10,595 nt of DNA from Bacteroidales bacterium UBA6340 (GCA_002440265.1 DJSG01000074.1:9938-20532); one strand, 5' to 3'; shown: positions 1-6,248, counted from the first letter of the stretch. The notes: generated by a model from the sequence alone, not told the origin. A program made the numbers and translations.

Positions 1-57
1 TACTAATATCATACTCTTAACCCGAGATGGACTCGGGTTAAGAGTATGATATTAGTA
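1..57. repeat. Perfect long inverted repeat (26-bp arms, 5-nt loop)
   Basis: Bases 1-26 are the exact reverse complement of bases 32-57, separated by the loop ATGGA. The arms are AT-rich apart from a CCCGAG/CTCGGG block beside the loop. No T-run follows on the plus strand, so it is not a canonical intrinsic terminator in that direction. The left arm touches the window edge, so the true arm may be longer. It could be a terminator hairpin for a gene outside the window, a palindromic mobile or repeat element, or a fold-back assembly artefact at a contig end. Confidence 0.9.
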
Positions 58-153
58 GTAATAAGTAATGGTTAATAGTTAATATGCAATGATGATATAC
101 ATCCTTCACCTAAGAAGGAGACAGGCATTTTTGACGGGGGGGATGTATTTTTC
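58..153. other. Short intergenic stretch with secondary inverted repeats
   Basis: This holds an AT-rich run with repeated TAATGGTTAATAGTTAAT-like units (about 63-83). A 6-bp hairpin follows (TCCTTC 102-107 / GAAGGA 114-119), enclosed in a wider 8-bp inverted repeat (ATACATCC 97-104 / GGATGTAT 141-148). The wider repeat runs into a T5 tract at 148-152, so it could act as a plus-strand terminator for a gene left of the window. A G7 run lies at 136-142, just beyond the thioesterase stop codon. No coding potential is seen. Confidence 0.4.
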
Positions 154-663
154 CTACTTTATAGATTGTACAACCTCTTCCTTGCTGACCTCGTTGCCGA
201 TGAGTTCGGTGGGGATGTAGGGGACCTCCGAGGGGCTGTTGTCGGGGTTGAAAGTAAAATAGGTGCAGGTACATTCCACCAACAGTTCGCCCTCGCTGCT
301 ACGAATCTCGCCCGCCACGATGGCGATGTTGTGGTGCTGCTCTTTCAGCCGCGCACGCATCTCGATGTAGGGTTGCAGGGTGGAGACGGGGTGGCGGTAG
401 CGGGTCTCCATCTTGGCGGTTACGCCTGAGAGTTGCAACTTGTGGAAGACCACCCAGCCGCATATCTCGTCCAGCAGGACGGCTTGAATACCTCCGTGCA
501 GGGTGTTTTTCCACGACTGGTAGTTCTCGCTCGGGTGCCACAAGGACACCACGTCGTCGCCCTCCTCGTAGAAGTGCATGTGCAGCCCTATCGGGTTGTC
601 AGGGCAGCAACCGAAGCAGTCGTAGCCCGGAATGCCCTGCCAGGGGTTCTTAATCAATCGCAT
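154..663 (-). CDS. PaaI-type hotdog-fold thioesterase
   Basis: A 169-residue single-domain hotdog protein, probably a cytoplasmic acyl-CoA thioesterase. The family signature is clear: His-Gly-Gly at residues 56-58 opens the central helix and Asp65-Glu66 supplies the acidic residues used for thioester hydrolysis. The N-terminus has a Cys-Phe-Gly-Cys...Asn-Pro-Ile-Gly-Leu segment (about 16-27), a common lead-in in this subfamily. The length is usual for PaaI-like proteins with a short extra C-terminal tail. The start at 663 is preceded on the minus strand by AGGTAA, a weak ribosome-binding site. No minus-strand TAnnTTTG promoter is evident just upstream. The substrate cannot be told from sequence, and no neighbouring phenylacetate or fatty-acid gene narrows it. 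Family assignment is confident; physiological role is unknown. Confidence 0.88.
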   Translation of the reverse strand: MRLIKNPWQGIPGYDCFGCCPDNPIGLHMHFYEEGDDVVSLWHPSENYQSWKNTLHGGIQAVLLDEICGWVVFHKLQLSGVTAKMETRYRHPVSTLQPYIEMRARLKEQHHNIAIVAGEIRSSEGELLVECTCTYFTFNPDNSPSEVPYIPTELIGNEVSKEEVVQSIK

Positions 664-717
664 ATTTTACCTGTATTTAGTACCGATGATACACAACAAA
701 AATTGTGCCACCGGTTT

Positions 718-769
718 TATTTACGATTTGGCAATTTACGATGTACGATTTGGAATTATGTACAATTTA
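718..769. repeat. Degenerate TTACGATTTGG-type intergenic repeat
   Basis: Closely related units follow each other: TTTACGATTTGG (720-731), AATTTACGAT (733-742), GTACGATTTGG (743-753) and GTACAATTT (760-768). Low-complexity TTACGATT strings like this are, from memory, common between Bacteroidales genes. No function is assigned. Confidence 0.5.
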
Positions 770-887
770 AGAAGCAGAACCTTTATTGCATAGACAATAT
801 CTGCGTATGCCCCCTCCAGAAAGGAACATTAATTGCCGCAAATTAGCCATATAATTAAACGAAGCATACCTACCCCGGCAGAGCCGA

Positions 888-936
888 TAACGACACGAGC
901 CGCGTCGTCCCCCAATCATGGCATCATAGCCCGAGT
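888..936. repeat. 49-bp direct repeat, copy 1
   Basis: It matches 991-1039 at 44 of 49 positions with no gaps. Its 5' part forms an 8-bp hairpin with one mismatch (890-897 / 901-908). The 14-base stretch 897-910 (GAGCCGCGTCGTCC) recurs exactly at 4893-4906, which suggests a dispersed element rather than a purely local duplication. Confidence 0.8.
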
Positions 937-990
937 TTATTGTTTTGGCAACATTTATGGAAGATAATGACGAAGTGCACCTGCGGCGCA

Positions 991-1039
991 TAACGACGCG
1001 GGACGCGTCGTCCCCCAACCATGGCATCGTAGCCCGAGT
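991..1039. repeat. 49-bp direct repeat, copy 2
   Basis: This is the second copy of the element, 103 bp downstream of copy 1. Here the hairpin is perfect: ACGACGCG (993-1000), loop GGA, CGCGTCGT (1004-1011). The 3' half (CCATGGCATCGTAGCCCGAGT) is nearly identical in both copies, so selection or recent origin covers the whole unit and not only the stem. Confidence 0.8.
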
Positions 1040-1116
1040 ATCATCCCCTTTAACCCCTCTTGAGCGTATGCAACGTATGCAAAACAGGCACAAATACTCA
1101 TAAAAGATGATTTTTA

Positions 1117-1148
1117 TTTGCATATATCACAAAAAAGTTGTACCTTTG
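1117..1148 (+). promoter_or_regulatory. Bacteroidota-type sigma(ABfr) promoter for the LRR gene
   Basis: TTTG at 1117-1120 (-33 element) and TACCTTTG at 1141-1148 (-7 element, consensus TAnnTTTG) are separated by exactly 20 bases, the spacing known for Bacteroides primary promoters. Transcription should begin near 1155, leaving a leader of about 65 nt before the ATG at 1222. Confidence 0.8.
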
Positions 1149-1221
1149 CCGTCCGTTTGTAACAAAAGAAACACAAGCGGATAAATAACAACAGAATAAA
1201 TAACCATAACGTGAAAGACTT

Positions 1222-4200
1222 ATGAAAGAATTACGTAAAGGTCTGGTTTTGATAGGTTTGTTGCTGATGACATTCCCTGCTTATTCATTTGAATATACGC
1301 ATGATGGTAATACTCTGGAATATACCGAGTTACGTTCGGAGAACGGTGTCACATACGTAAGCGTACAGAAGATAGCGGGTAACCTTCCTTCGGGGGATTT
1401 GGTTATCCCCGGACGATTTGACCATGAGGGCAAGACGTATGAGGTTATCACCGTGGCAGAGTTCGGATTCAGAGGTTGTAAGAGTCTAACCTCCGTCACT
1501 TTGCCCAATACGCTGGACAGCATTCTGGAGCAGGGCTTTTATGCTTGTGACAAGATGACATCCATCAAATTGAATGAAGGACTGAAGATGTTGGGCGACA
1601 GGGCGTTGTGCAACGATTCAGCGTTGGTGGGAACATTGGTTATTCCCGCTACGGTGGATACCATCGCAGATTTTGCTTTTGCCAAATGTATGCAATTGAG
1701 TGCCATAAAATTCTTAAAGGGTACGCCGGCAAAGACCGGGGGGCGGGATGTCTTTATGCAGACCAAATACTATGTTCCCATTATTATTCCGGACGGGACA
1801 TACGATGCTTATTCCGCCTATTGCTATGTGCAAAAGAGATTGGATGAGGAAAAGACGGACACCATATACCCGTACATGGATATTGTATTTGATTCTCAGA
1901 CATTGGGGACCTCTTTCTATGACGGCACATTGCGCTACACGAACATTGCCGACGACGAAGTGAAGGTGTCGGGATATGTTCCCCGGACAGTTCCCTTGGC
2001 ATTGGAGATACCGTCTTCGGTGTCCGTTGTCGGCAGGAAGTATAGCGTCACAGAGGTGGGGAAGAGCGTGTTTGAGGACAGGAGCAAAGATATACAGATA
2101 ACATCGGTGGTTTTTCCTGCGACGATGCGGACGATTGGAGAGAGGGCTTTCCGTATGTGCCGCTATCTGAAGGAAGTGACTCTGAATGAGGGACTTGAGT
2201 ATATCGGTAACCGTGCATTTTGCAAAGACTCGCTGCTATCGCACATCACGATTCCGAGTACGGTACAATTTATGGGCAATTACTCCATTGGCGATATTCC
2301 CAATCTGCAGTGGGTGGAGTTCCTGCCCACCACGCCGCCATCATTTGACAGTTATCCGTTGGCGGGTGTGCCAGTGGCAGCCAAATGCGATGTGATAGTA
2401 CCTTGCGGGTCAAAAGAGGCATACCAAGCCATCAGGGAGTATGGTTGGCGTGTCATAGACCCGTGTTTGTCATTTAACCGAGGTCTGTATGCCTACACAC
2501 CTCTGCCAGACGGCGGGTTGCGTGTGGACGGACTGGCAAACAAGAACAACGTCCCTGAAACGATAGACATACCTGCGCAAGTTGCCTTGGGCAACCGGTC
2601 GTGGGATGTGGTGAAAGTGAGACAATATGCTTTCAGTTATTTGAATGTAAAATCAGTAGTGGTGCCTTCAACCGTAGATACCATAGAAAATAACGCCTTC
2701 CGCAGTTGCCCGCAACTGACATCCGTTACTCTGAATGAAGGCCTGAAATATATCGGCAACCGTGCGTTCTGCCAAGATGCGGCTCTAACGGGTGTCATTA
2801 TCCCGAGTACGGTAACCTTTGTAGGGGATTACTCGTTTCACACGGATGGCGGCGGACAGTTGGCTTGGGTAGAATTGTTAAGCACTACTCTTCCGACTTT
2901 CGAGGGCAGTTTTGTATTCGGTCCGAGTGCAAGTTTGAAAGTTATCGTTCCCTGCGGCACGGGCGATGTGTATAGAACAGCCGATTTTTATAATGCCCGC
3001 ACCCGTGTATTTGACCGTTGCAACGGGTCGACAAGCGACGGTGTGCTGACCTATACGGCTACCTCGGATTCGGAGATGAGTGTTACGGGGTATGTTGCCG
3101 GTGCTATCAACGGAGTACTTTCCATTCCTGCGGAAGTGGCAGTCGGTCTCCATAAATATACCGTGACGGCTGTCAAGGATTATGTGTTCAACGAAAAGAC
3201 GGACATTACCATCACTGCTTTGACTATGCCGAACACTATGCGCAGTATCGGAACTTATGCATTCCGCTCGTGTACGGAAATGACTTCGCTGCACTTGAAT
3301 GAAGGATTGCGGACAATAGGAAACAGGGCGTTCTGCAACGACTCTGCATTGGTCAGCCTCATCGTACCGTCCACCGTGGATTCGATGGGTAGTTACGCAT
3401 TCGGCGTTTGCAAAAAACTGACAACCATCTATCTGCTGAATCCTACGCCCGCCAAACGCGAAGTGTCCAATGGTATAGAATCCGACCCGTTCCCACAACT
3501 GACAGCAGGAGGCACCTTATATTATATATGCGGCTCGAAGAGTGCTTATGACGAGAAGTGGAGATATATTCTCCGCGATTGGACAAGAACGGATAACTGT
3601 CAGTTGGACATCTATCATCACAATTTCCCCAATGCTGCGGACAATCTGCTGACAGAGTACAGGGGAAGCACCATAGATAAGATATCGTACCATCGTATCT
3701 TCAAATCAGGGGAGTGGGAGACATTGTACCTGCCGTTTGAGGTAGAGTCGGTGACGTTGTATAATACAGATGACAATCAGGACTATGAGATTACGCCATG
3801 GGTAAAAGGGGAAGGCGGTAATTTCTGGTTGTTGGAGCAGGCCGGTACGTATGACGAAAAAGGGTATCCAGAGTTTGTGACCACCGACAAGGTGAAGGGC
3901 TATACGCCGTATCTGATTCGGTTTAAGGATGCTTGGTATGACGACAAGACGATTACTTTCCGAAGCGCAGACAATCCTGCAATAGAAACAGAGTTTTCGA
4001 TACAATGGGGAGCCAACTCGCAGATGTGGGGAAACAACACATTGATGCCTCAAAGTGTAGGCAGTGTGTATCTGTTGGAGACAGACGGCTCGAGTTTCTA
4101 CGGCACATCGGAAACGCGTACGTTGTATCCGTTTGAGTGCTATGTGACGGAAGGCTCGGGAGCACCTGTCGGACAGTCACGCCGTTTTGCGATACGTTAC

Positions 4201-4440
4201 CGCGAAGCAGTGCCTACCAGTAATGACGGTGTACCGCGAATAGACGGTTCGGAAATGTTGTGTACCATCAGTGGCAACACGCTGACCGTACAGACCGATG
4301 GTGAGGCGGTGAGTGTATACAGTGTCAACGGCACCCTACTCCACTCATTCCCGCAGGGTACCGCCGCAGCCACAATGGATTTGAAGCCAGGCTACTATAT
4401 TGTTACTACGCAGTATGGCAGTCAGAAGATTGTGTTATAA
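1222..4440 (+). CDS. Secreted BspA-like leucine-rich repeat protein, four tandem modules
   Basis: A 1072-residue exported protein. Residues 1-23 form a signal peptide (Lys/Arg, then a Leu/Ile/Val-rich core, then Pro-Ala-Tyr-Ser). Four homologous modules of about 190 residues follow (about 24-222, 226-415, 416-600, 601-793). Each has a beta-rich DG-L-Y-T opening, LRR_5/BspA-type repeats with the recurrent LNEGL...IGNRAFC block (Asn118, 322, 505, 693), and a closing V-I-V-P-C-G segment. Modules 2-4 each carry a Cys pair (395/415, 578/600, 770/793) that module 1 lacks. Residues about 798-1000 form a separate beta-rich region with a W-E-T-L-Y-L-P-F motif. The last ~60 residues (V-Y-S-V-N-G...L-K-P-G-Y-Y-I-V...K-I-V-L) resemble a type IX secretion sorting domain. 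BspA-like proteins are known adhesins or surface binders; the ligand here is unknown. It is likely co-transcribed with the gene at 4460. Confidence 0.88.
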   Translation: MKELRKGLVLIGLLLMTFPAYSFEYTHDGNTLEYTELRSENGVTYVSVQKIAGNLPSGDLVIPGRFDHEGKTYEVITVAEFGFRGCKSLTSVTLPNTLDSILEQGFYACDKMTSIKLNEGLKMLGDRALCNDSALVGTLVIPATVDTIADFAFAKCMQLSAIKFLKGTPAKTGGRDVFMQTKYYVPIIIPDGTYDAYSAYCYVQKRLDEEKTDTIYPYMDIVFDSQTLGTSFYDGTLRYTNIADDEVKVSGYVPRTVPLALEIPSSVSVVGRKYSVTEVGKSVFEDRSKDIQITSVVFPATMRTIGERAFRMCRYLKEVTLNEGLEYIGNRAFCKDSLLSHITIPSTVQFMGNYSIGDIPNLQWVEFLPTTPPSFDSYPLAGVPVAAKCDVIVPCGSKEAYQAIREYGWRVIDPCLSFNRGLYAYTPLPDGGLRVDGLANKNNVPETIDIPAQVALGNRSWDVVKVRQYAFSYLNVKSVVVPSTVDTIENNAFRSCPQLTSVTLNEGLKYIGNRAFCQDAALTGVIIPSTVTFVGDYSFHTDGGGQLAWVELLSTTLPTFEGSFVFGPSASLKVIVPCGTGDVYRTADFYNARTRVFDRCNGSTSDGVLTYTATSDSEMSVTGYVAGAINGVLSIPAEVAVGLHKYTVTAVKDYVFNEKTDITITALTMPNTMRSIGTYAFRSCTEMTSLHLNEGLRTIGNRAFCNDSALVSLIVPSTVDSMGSYAFGVCKKLTTIYLLNPTPAKREVSNGIESDPFPQLTAGGTLYYICGSKSAYDEKWRYILRDWTRTDNCQLDIYHHNFPNAADNLLTEYRGSTIDKISYHRIFKSGEWETLYLPFEVESVTLYNTDDNQDYEITPWVKGEGGNFWLLEQAGTYDEKGYPEFVTTDKVKGYTPYLIRFKDAWYDDKTITFRSADNPAIETEFSIQWGANSQMWGNNTLMPQSVGSVYLLETDGSSFYGTSETRTLYPFECYVTEGSGAPVGQSRRFAIRYREAVPTSNDGVPRIDGSEMLCTISGNTLTVQTDGEAVSVYSVNGTLLHSFPQGTAAATMDLKPGYYIVTTQYGSQKIVL

Positions 4441-4459
4441 AACTGAACAAACGATTACA

Positions 4460-4873
4460 ATGATGAAAATACAACACACCATTATACTGCTGCTGTTCAT
4501 CGGACTGCCGATGTACGGGCAAAGTCTGTATGACGACCCTTATGCATCGGTTCCTATGGATAACGGGTTGACAGACTATCAGTTTGCCACTACACCTGCG
4601 GCATTTACCAATGATTATAGCGTACCTTTTGCGGCAGGTGATTTGAGCGTACTTGATGAGTCGGTGGCCTATGGTCCGCGCAAGACACCCCCCCCAGTGA
4701 TAGGCGGTGGCGAGGAAATGCCAGATACTCCCGGGTTCGTTCCCATAGGGGATGTGCCGTTGGGGTTTGTTCTGTTGTTGGCAGGGATATATGCTTTAGC
4801 CATCTTCGCACGCACGCGTACATACGTGAATAGAGACCTCCCCGACCCCTCCAAAGGAGGGACACAACGATAG
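4460..4873 (+). CDS. Small exported protein with C-terminal PIGD-transmembrane-basic tail
   Basis: A 137-residue protein of no named function. Tandem ATGs at 4460 and 4463 begin a clear signal peptide (MMKIQ, hydrophobic IILLLFIGLP, cleavage near Tyr-Gly-Gln). An upstream in-frame start at 4400 would overlap the LRR gene and bury the signal peptide, so it was rejected. The mature part is low in structure and rich in Asp, Pro, Thr and Tyr. Near the C-terminus lies Pro-Ile-Gly-Asp (95-98), then a hydrophobic span (about 100-117) and Arg-Thr-Arg, a layout like a tripartite sorting or anchor signal. It lies 19 nt after the LRR stop, so one operon is likely. A run of eight C (4688-4695) sits mid-gene, upstream of the anchor. 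The final residues (about 126-137) are encoded by a dispersed palindromic repeat. I recall similar short proteins in Bacteroidales but cannot name a family. Confidence 0.75.
   Translation: MMKIQHTIILLLFIGLPMYGQSLYDDPYASVPMDNGLTDYQFATTPAAFTNDYSVPFAAGDLSVLDESVAYGPRKTPPPVIGGGEEMPDTPGFVPIGDVPLGFVLLLAGIYALAIFARTRTYVNRDLPDPSKGGTQR
4834..4861. repeat. REP-like palindromic element at the 3' end of a gene
   Basis: AGACCTCCCC (4834-4843) is followed by a perfect 6-bp hairpin CCCTCC-AAA-GGAGGG (4847-4861). The same AGACCTCCCC begins a GC-rich hairpin element at 9943. It lies inside the coding frame of the small exported protein, just before its stop. C-rich/G-rich palindromes like this recur in many Bacteroidales genomes (recalled, not checked). 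Confidence 0.6.
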
Positions 4874-4990
4874 CCCCTGTTCCTGACAATGTGAGCCGCG
4901 TCGTCCTTCAGACACAGCGTTTCCTATAAGCGTAGCATGGTGGCTTTCATTGGTGGCTTTGATGCAGATACTCTGCAAAAATCACAACAA
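4874..4990. other. Intergenic DNA before the rpsF promoter
   Basis: It contains the 14-base match (4893-4906) to the 49-bp repeats, an imperfect tandem 13-mer (4938-4950 and 4951-4963, 12 of 13 identical, TGGTGGCTTT core), and a 6-bp hairpin TGCAGA-TAC-TCTGCA (4963-4977). The hairpin has no T-tract, so it is at best a weak terminator for the LRR cassette. No gene is seen. Confidence 0.45.
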
Positions 4991-4991
4991 A

Positions 4992-5024
4992 TTTGTGTAT
5001 ATCAGATAATTGTATTACTTTTGC
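4992..5024 (+). promoter_or_regulatory. Bacteroidota-type promoter of the rpsF operon
   Basis: TTTG at 4992-4995, 20 bases of spacer, then TACTTTTG at 5016-5023 followed by C. This matches TTTG-N20-TAnnTTTG. The predicted start site near 5031 yields a leader of about 90 nt that contains the hairpin described at 5037-5090. Confidence 0.8.
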
Positions 5025-5036
5025 ACGCTTTTTCGG

Positions 5037-5090
5037 GTTTGGCGCATTGCCGAGCGTGAGGGCAGGTCGGGGCAGAATGCTCCGCCAAGC
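5037..5090 (+). promoter_or_regulatory. Candidate S6:S18-binding autoregulatory leader hairpin
   Basis: The rpsF leader can fold into a long hairpin. The outer stem pairs 5037-5042 with 5085-5090 (one G-U), and the inner stem pairs GCATT 5044-5048 with AATGC 5076-5080. Between them, on the 3' side, lies an unpaired TCCG (5081-5084) opposite a single C. The S6:S18 complex is known to repress rpsF operons by binding a leader hairpin with a bulged CCG that mimics its 16S rRNA site. The bulged CCG just upstream of rpsF fits that model. The apical part (5049-5075) has more than one possible fold. Pairing was worked out by eye. Confidence 0.5.
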
Positions 5091-5120
5091 AATAAATTAA
5101 CTAATTAAACAACAAACAGT

Positions 5121-5486
5121 ATGTTAAATCATTACGAGGCCGCTTTCGTGTTGACTCCCGTTTTGTCTGAACCACAGATGAAGGAAGCGGTTGACAAATT
5201 CGAGAACCTTCTCAAGGAGAATGGTGGTGCCATTCTGAATCGTGAGGAGTGGGGTTTGCGCAAGTTGGCTTACCCTATCCAAGGCAAAACAACGGGATTC
5301 TACGCCTTGCTGCAATTTGATGTAGAACCGGCTGTGATTGCTACTCTCGAGACGGAATTCCGTCGTGACGAACGAGTAATTCGTTTCCTCACCACGCGTC
5401 TGGACAAGTACGCATTTGAGTACGCTGAGAAACGTCGCAACGTTAGTTTGAAGAAAGAAGAACCTGTAACAACCGAGGAGGCTTAA
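5121..5486 (+). CDS. rpsF: Small ribosomal subunit protein bS6
   Basis: A 121-residue S6 that binds the central domain of 16S rRNA as a heterodimer with S18. The N-terminal beta strand M-L-N-H-Y-E-A-A-F-V-L and the W-G-L-R-K-L-A-Y-P-I core (about 44-53) are diagnostic, followed by G-F-Y-A-L-L-Q-F and a D-E-R-V-I-R-F strand. The C-terminal tail is charged (K-K-E-E-P-V-T-T-E-E-A), as is common in the family. It is the first gene of the ribosomal operon, read from the promoter at 4992-5024, and only 2 nt separate its stop from rpsR, so coupled translation with its binding partner is expected. The leader hairpin suggests feedback control by S6:S18. Confidence 0.97.
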   Translation: MLNHYEAAFVLTPVLSEPQMKEAVDKFENLLKENGGAILNREEWGLRKLAYPIQGKTTGFYALLQFDVEPAVIATLETEFRRDERVIRFLTTRLDKYAFEYAEKRRNVSLKKEEPVTTEEA

Positions 5487-5488
5487 TT

Positions 5489-5755
5489 ATGGCACAGAAC
5501 GAAGAATTCCGCTATTTGACCCCGAAGACCAACGAGGCAAAGAAGAAAAAGTATTGCCGTTTCAAGAAGAGCGGTATCAAATACATTGACTACAAGGACC
5601 CCGAGTTCCTGAAGAAGTTCCTCAACGAGCAAGGCAAGATTCTGCCCCGCCGCATCACGGGTACCAGTCTGAAGTATCAGCGCAAAGTGGCTCAGGCCGT
5701 GAAGAAAGCACGCCACTTGGCATTGCTGCCTTATGTAACCGATATGATGAAGTAA
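5489..5755 (+). CDS. rpsR: Small ribosomal subunit protein bS18
   Basis: An 88-residue S18, partner of S6 on the 30S platform. The core runs from K-K-K-Y-C-R-F-K-K-S-G through I-D-Y-K-D-P-E-F-L-K-K-F to I-L-P-R-R-I-T-G-T-S and the basic helix Q-R-K-V-A-Q-A-V-K-K-A-R-H-L-A-L-L-P-Y, all typical. There is one cysteine, so no zinc-type CxxC site. Its ATG follows the rpsF stop by 2 nt, with GAGGAGG at the end of rpsF acting as a ribosome-binding site. The order rpsF-rpsR-rplI without priB or ssb between the genes is a usual arrangement outside enterobacteria. Confidence 0.97.
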   Translation: MAQNEEFRYLTPKTNEAKKKKYCRFKKSGIKYIDYKDPEFLKKFLNEQGKILPRRITGTSLKYQRKVAQAVKKARHLALLPYVTDMMK

Positions 5756-5780
5756 TCAATAGTTTGAAAGGAGAAACATC

Positions 5781-6224
5781 ATGGAAGTAATTTTGATTCA
5801 AGACGTAGCCAATTTGGGCTATAAGAACGATATTGTAAAGGTGCGCGACGGTTATGGCCGTAACTACCTCATTCCCAACCAGTTTGCAGTAATTGCCAAC
5901 GACAGCAACCGAAAGCAACTTGCAGAGAACCTGAAGCAGCAGGCTCACAAGTTGGCCAAGCAACTGGCTGACGCTCAGGCATTGGCTGAGAAATTGGCTG
6001 CTACCGTTATCACGTTGCCCGCAAAGGCTAACGAGGACGGCAAGATATTCGGTGCTATCACTACCGCACAGGTGGCAGAGGCATTGAAGGCTCAGGGTTT
6101 CGACATCGATAAGAAGATTATCACCGTTGAGAACGTGAAGGAGTTGGGCGAGGCATTGGCAATCGCCAAACTGCACCGCGAGGTGAAGGCTCAGATTAAG
6201 TTGAACATTGTGGCTGCCGAGTAA
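5781..6224 (+). CDS. rplI: Large ribosomal subunit protein bL9
   Basis: A 147-residue L9, an elongated 50S protein at the base of the L1 stalk that binds 23S rRNA. The N-terminal domain is classic: M-E-V-I-L-I-Q-D-V-A-N-L-G, then the G-Y-G-R-N-Y-L-I-P loop with residues that contact rRNA. A long Ala/Lys/Gln-rich connecting helix (about 52-78) leads to the C-terminal domain with G-K-I-F-G-A-I-T-T (about 88-96) and K-K-I-I. The start follows AAAGGAG by a few bases. It lies 25 nt after rpsR and 24 nt before the L31 gene. Confidence 0.97.
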   Translation: MEVILIQDVANLGYKNDIVKVRDGYGRNYLIPNQFAVIANDSNRKQLAENLKQQAHKLAKQLADAQALAEKLAATVITLPAKANEDGKIFGAITTAQVAEALKAQGFDIDKKIITVENVKELGEALAIAKLHREVKAQIKLNIVAAE

Positions 6225-6248
6225 GCCGCGAAGAAAGGAAACAGAAGT

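Larger units (their letters stand above)
664..1116. other. Long non-coding region between thioesterase and LRR gene
   Basis: About 450 bases before the LRR promoter show no convincing gene. The contents are a degenerate TTACGAT-type repeat (718-769), AT-rich DNA, and two 49-bp direct repeats (888-936 and 991-1039). A minus-strand open frame at 767-1123 crosses both repeats. It has no recognisable domain and looks like frame-open repeat DNA rather than a gene. The composition switches abruptly between AT-rich spacer and GC-rich repeat units. Confidence 0.6.

Noticed and set aside
136..142. G7 run as a phase-variation tract
   Set aside because: It lies outside the thioesterase frame, downstream of its stop, so slippage would not alter a protein.
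888..1039. Possible CRISPR array
   Set aside because: There are only two repeats, 49 bp long with a 54-bp gap, imperfectly matched, and no cas genes.
767..1123. Minus-strand 118-codon open frame between thioesterase and LRR gene
   Set aside because: It runs through both 49-bp repeats, has no domain, mixes AT-rich and GC-rich segments, and its start would lie inside the LRR promoter region.
2878..3498. 206-codon minus-strand frame inside the LRR gene
   Set aside because: It is antisense to a well-supported repeat protein and has no recognisable features.
4400..4459. Upstream start for the small exported protein
   Set aside because: It overlaps the end of the LRR gene and adds 20 residues in front of a complete signal peptide beginning at 4460.
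4938..4963. Tandem 13-mer TGGTGGCTTT as an operator
   Set aside because: There are only two imperfect copies with no dyad symmetry and no evidence of a regulator; it is recorded as part of the intergenic region only.
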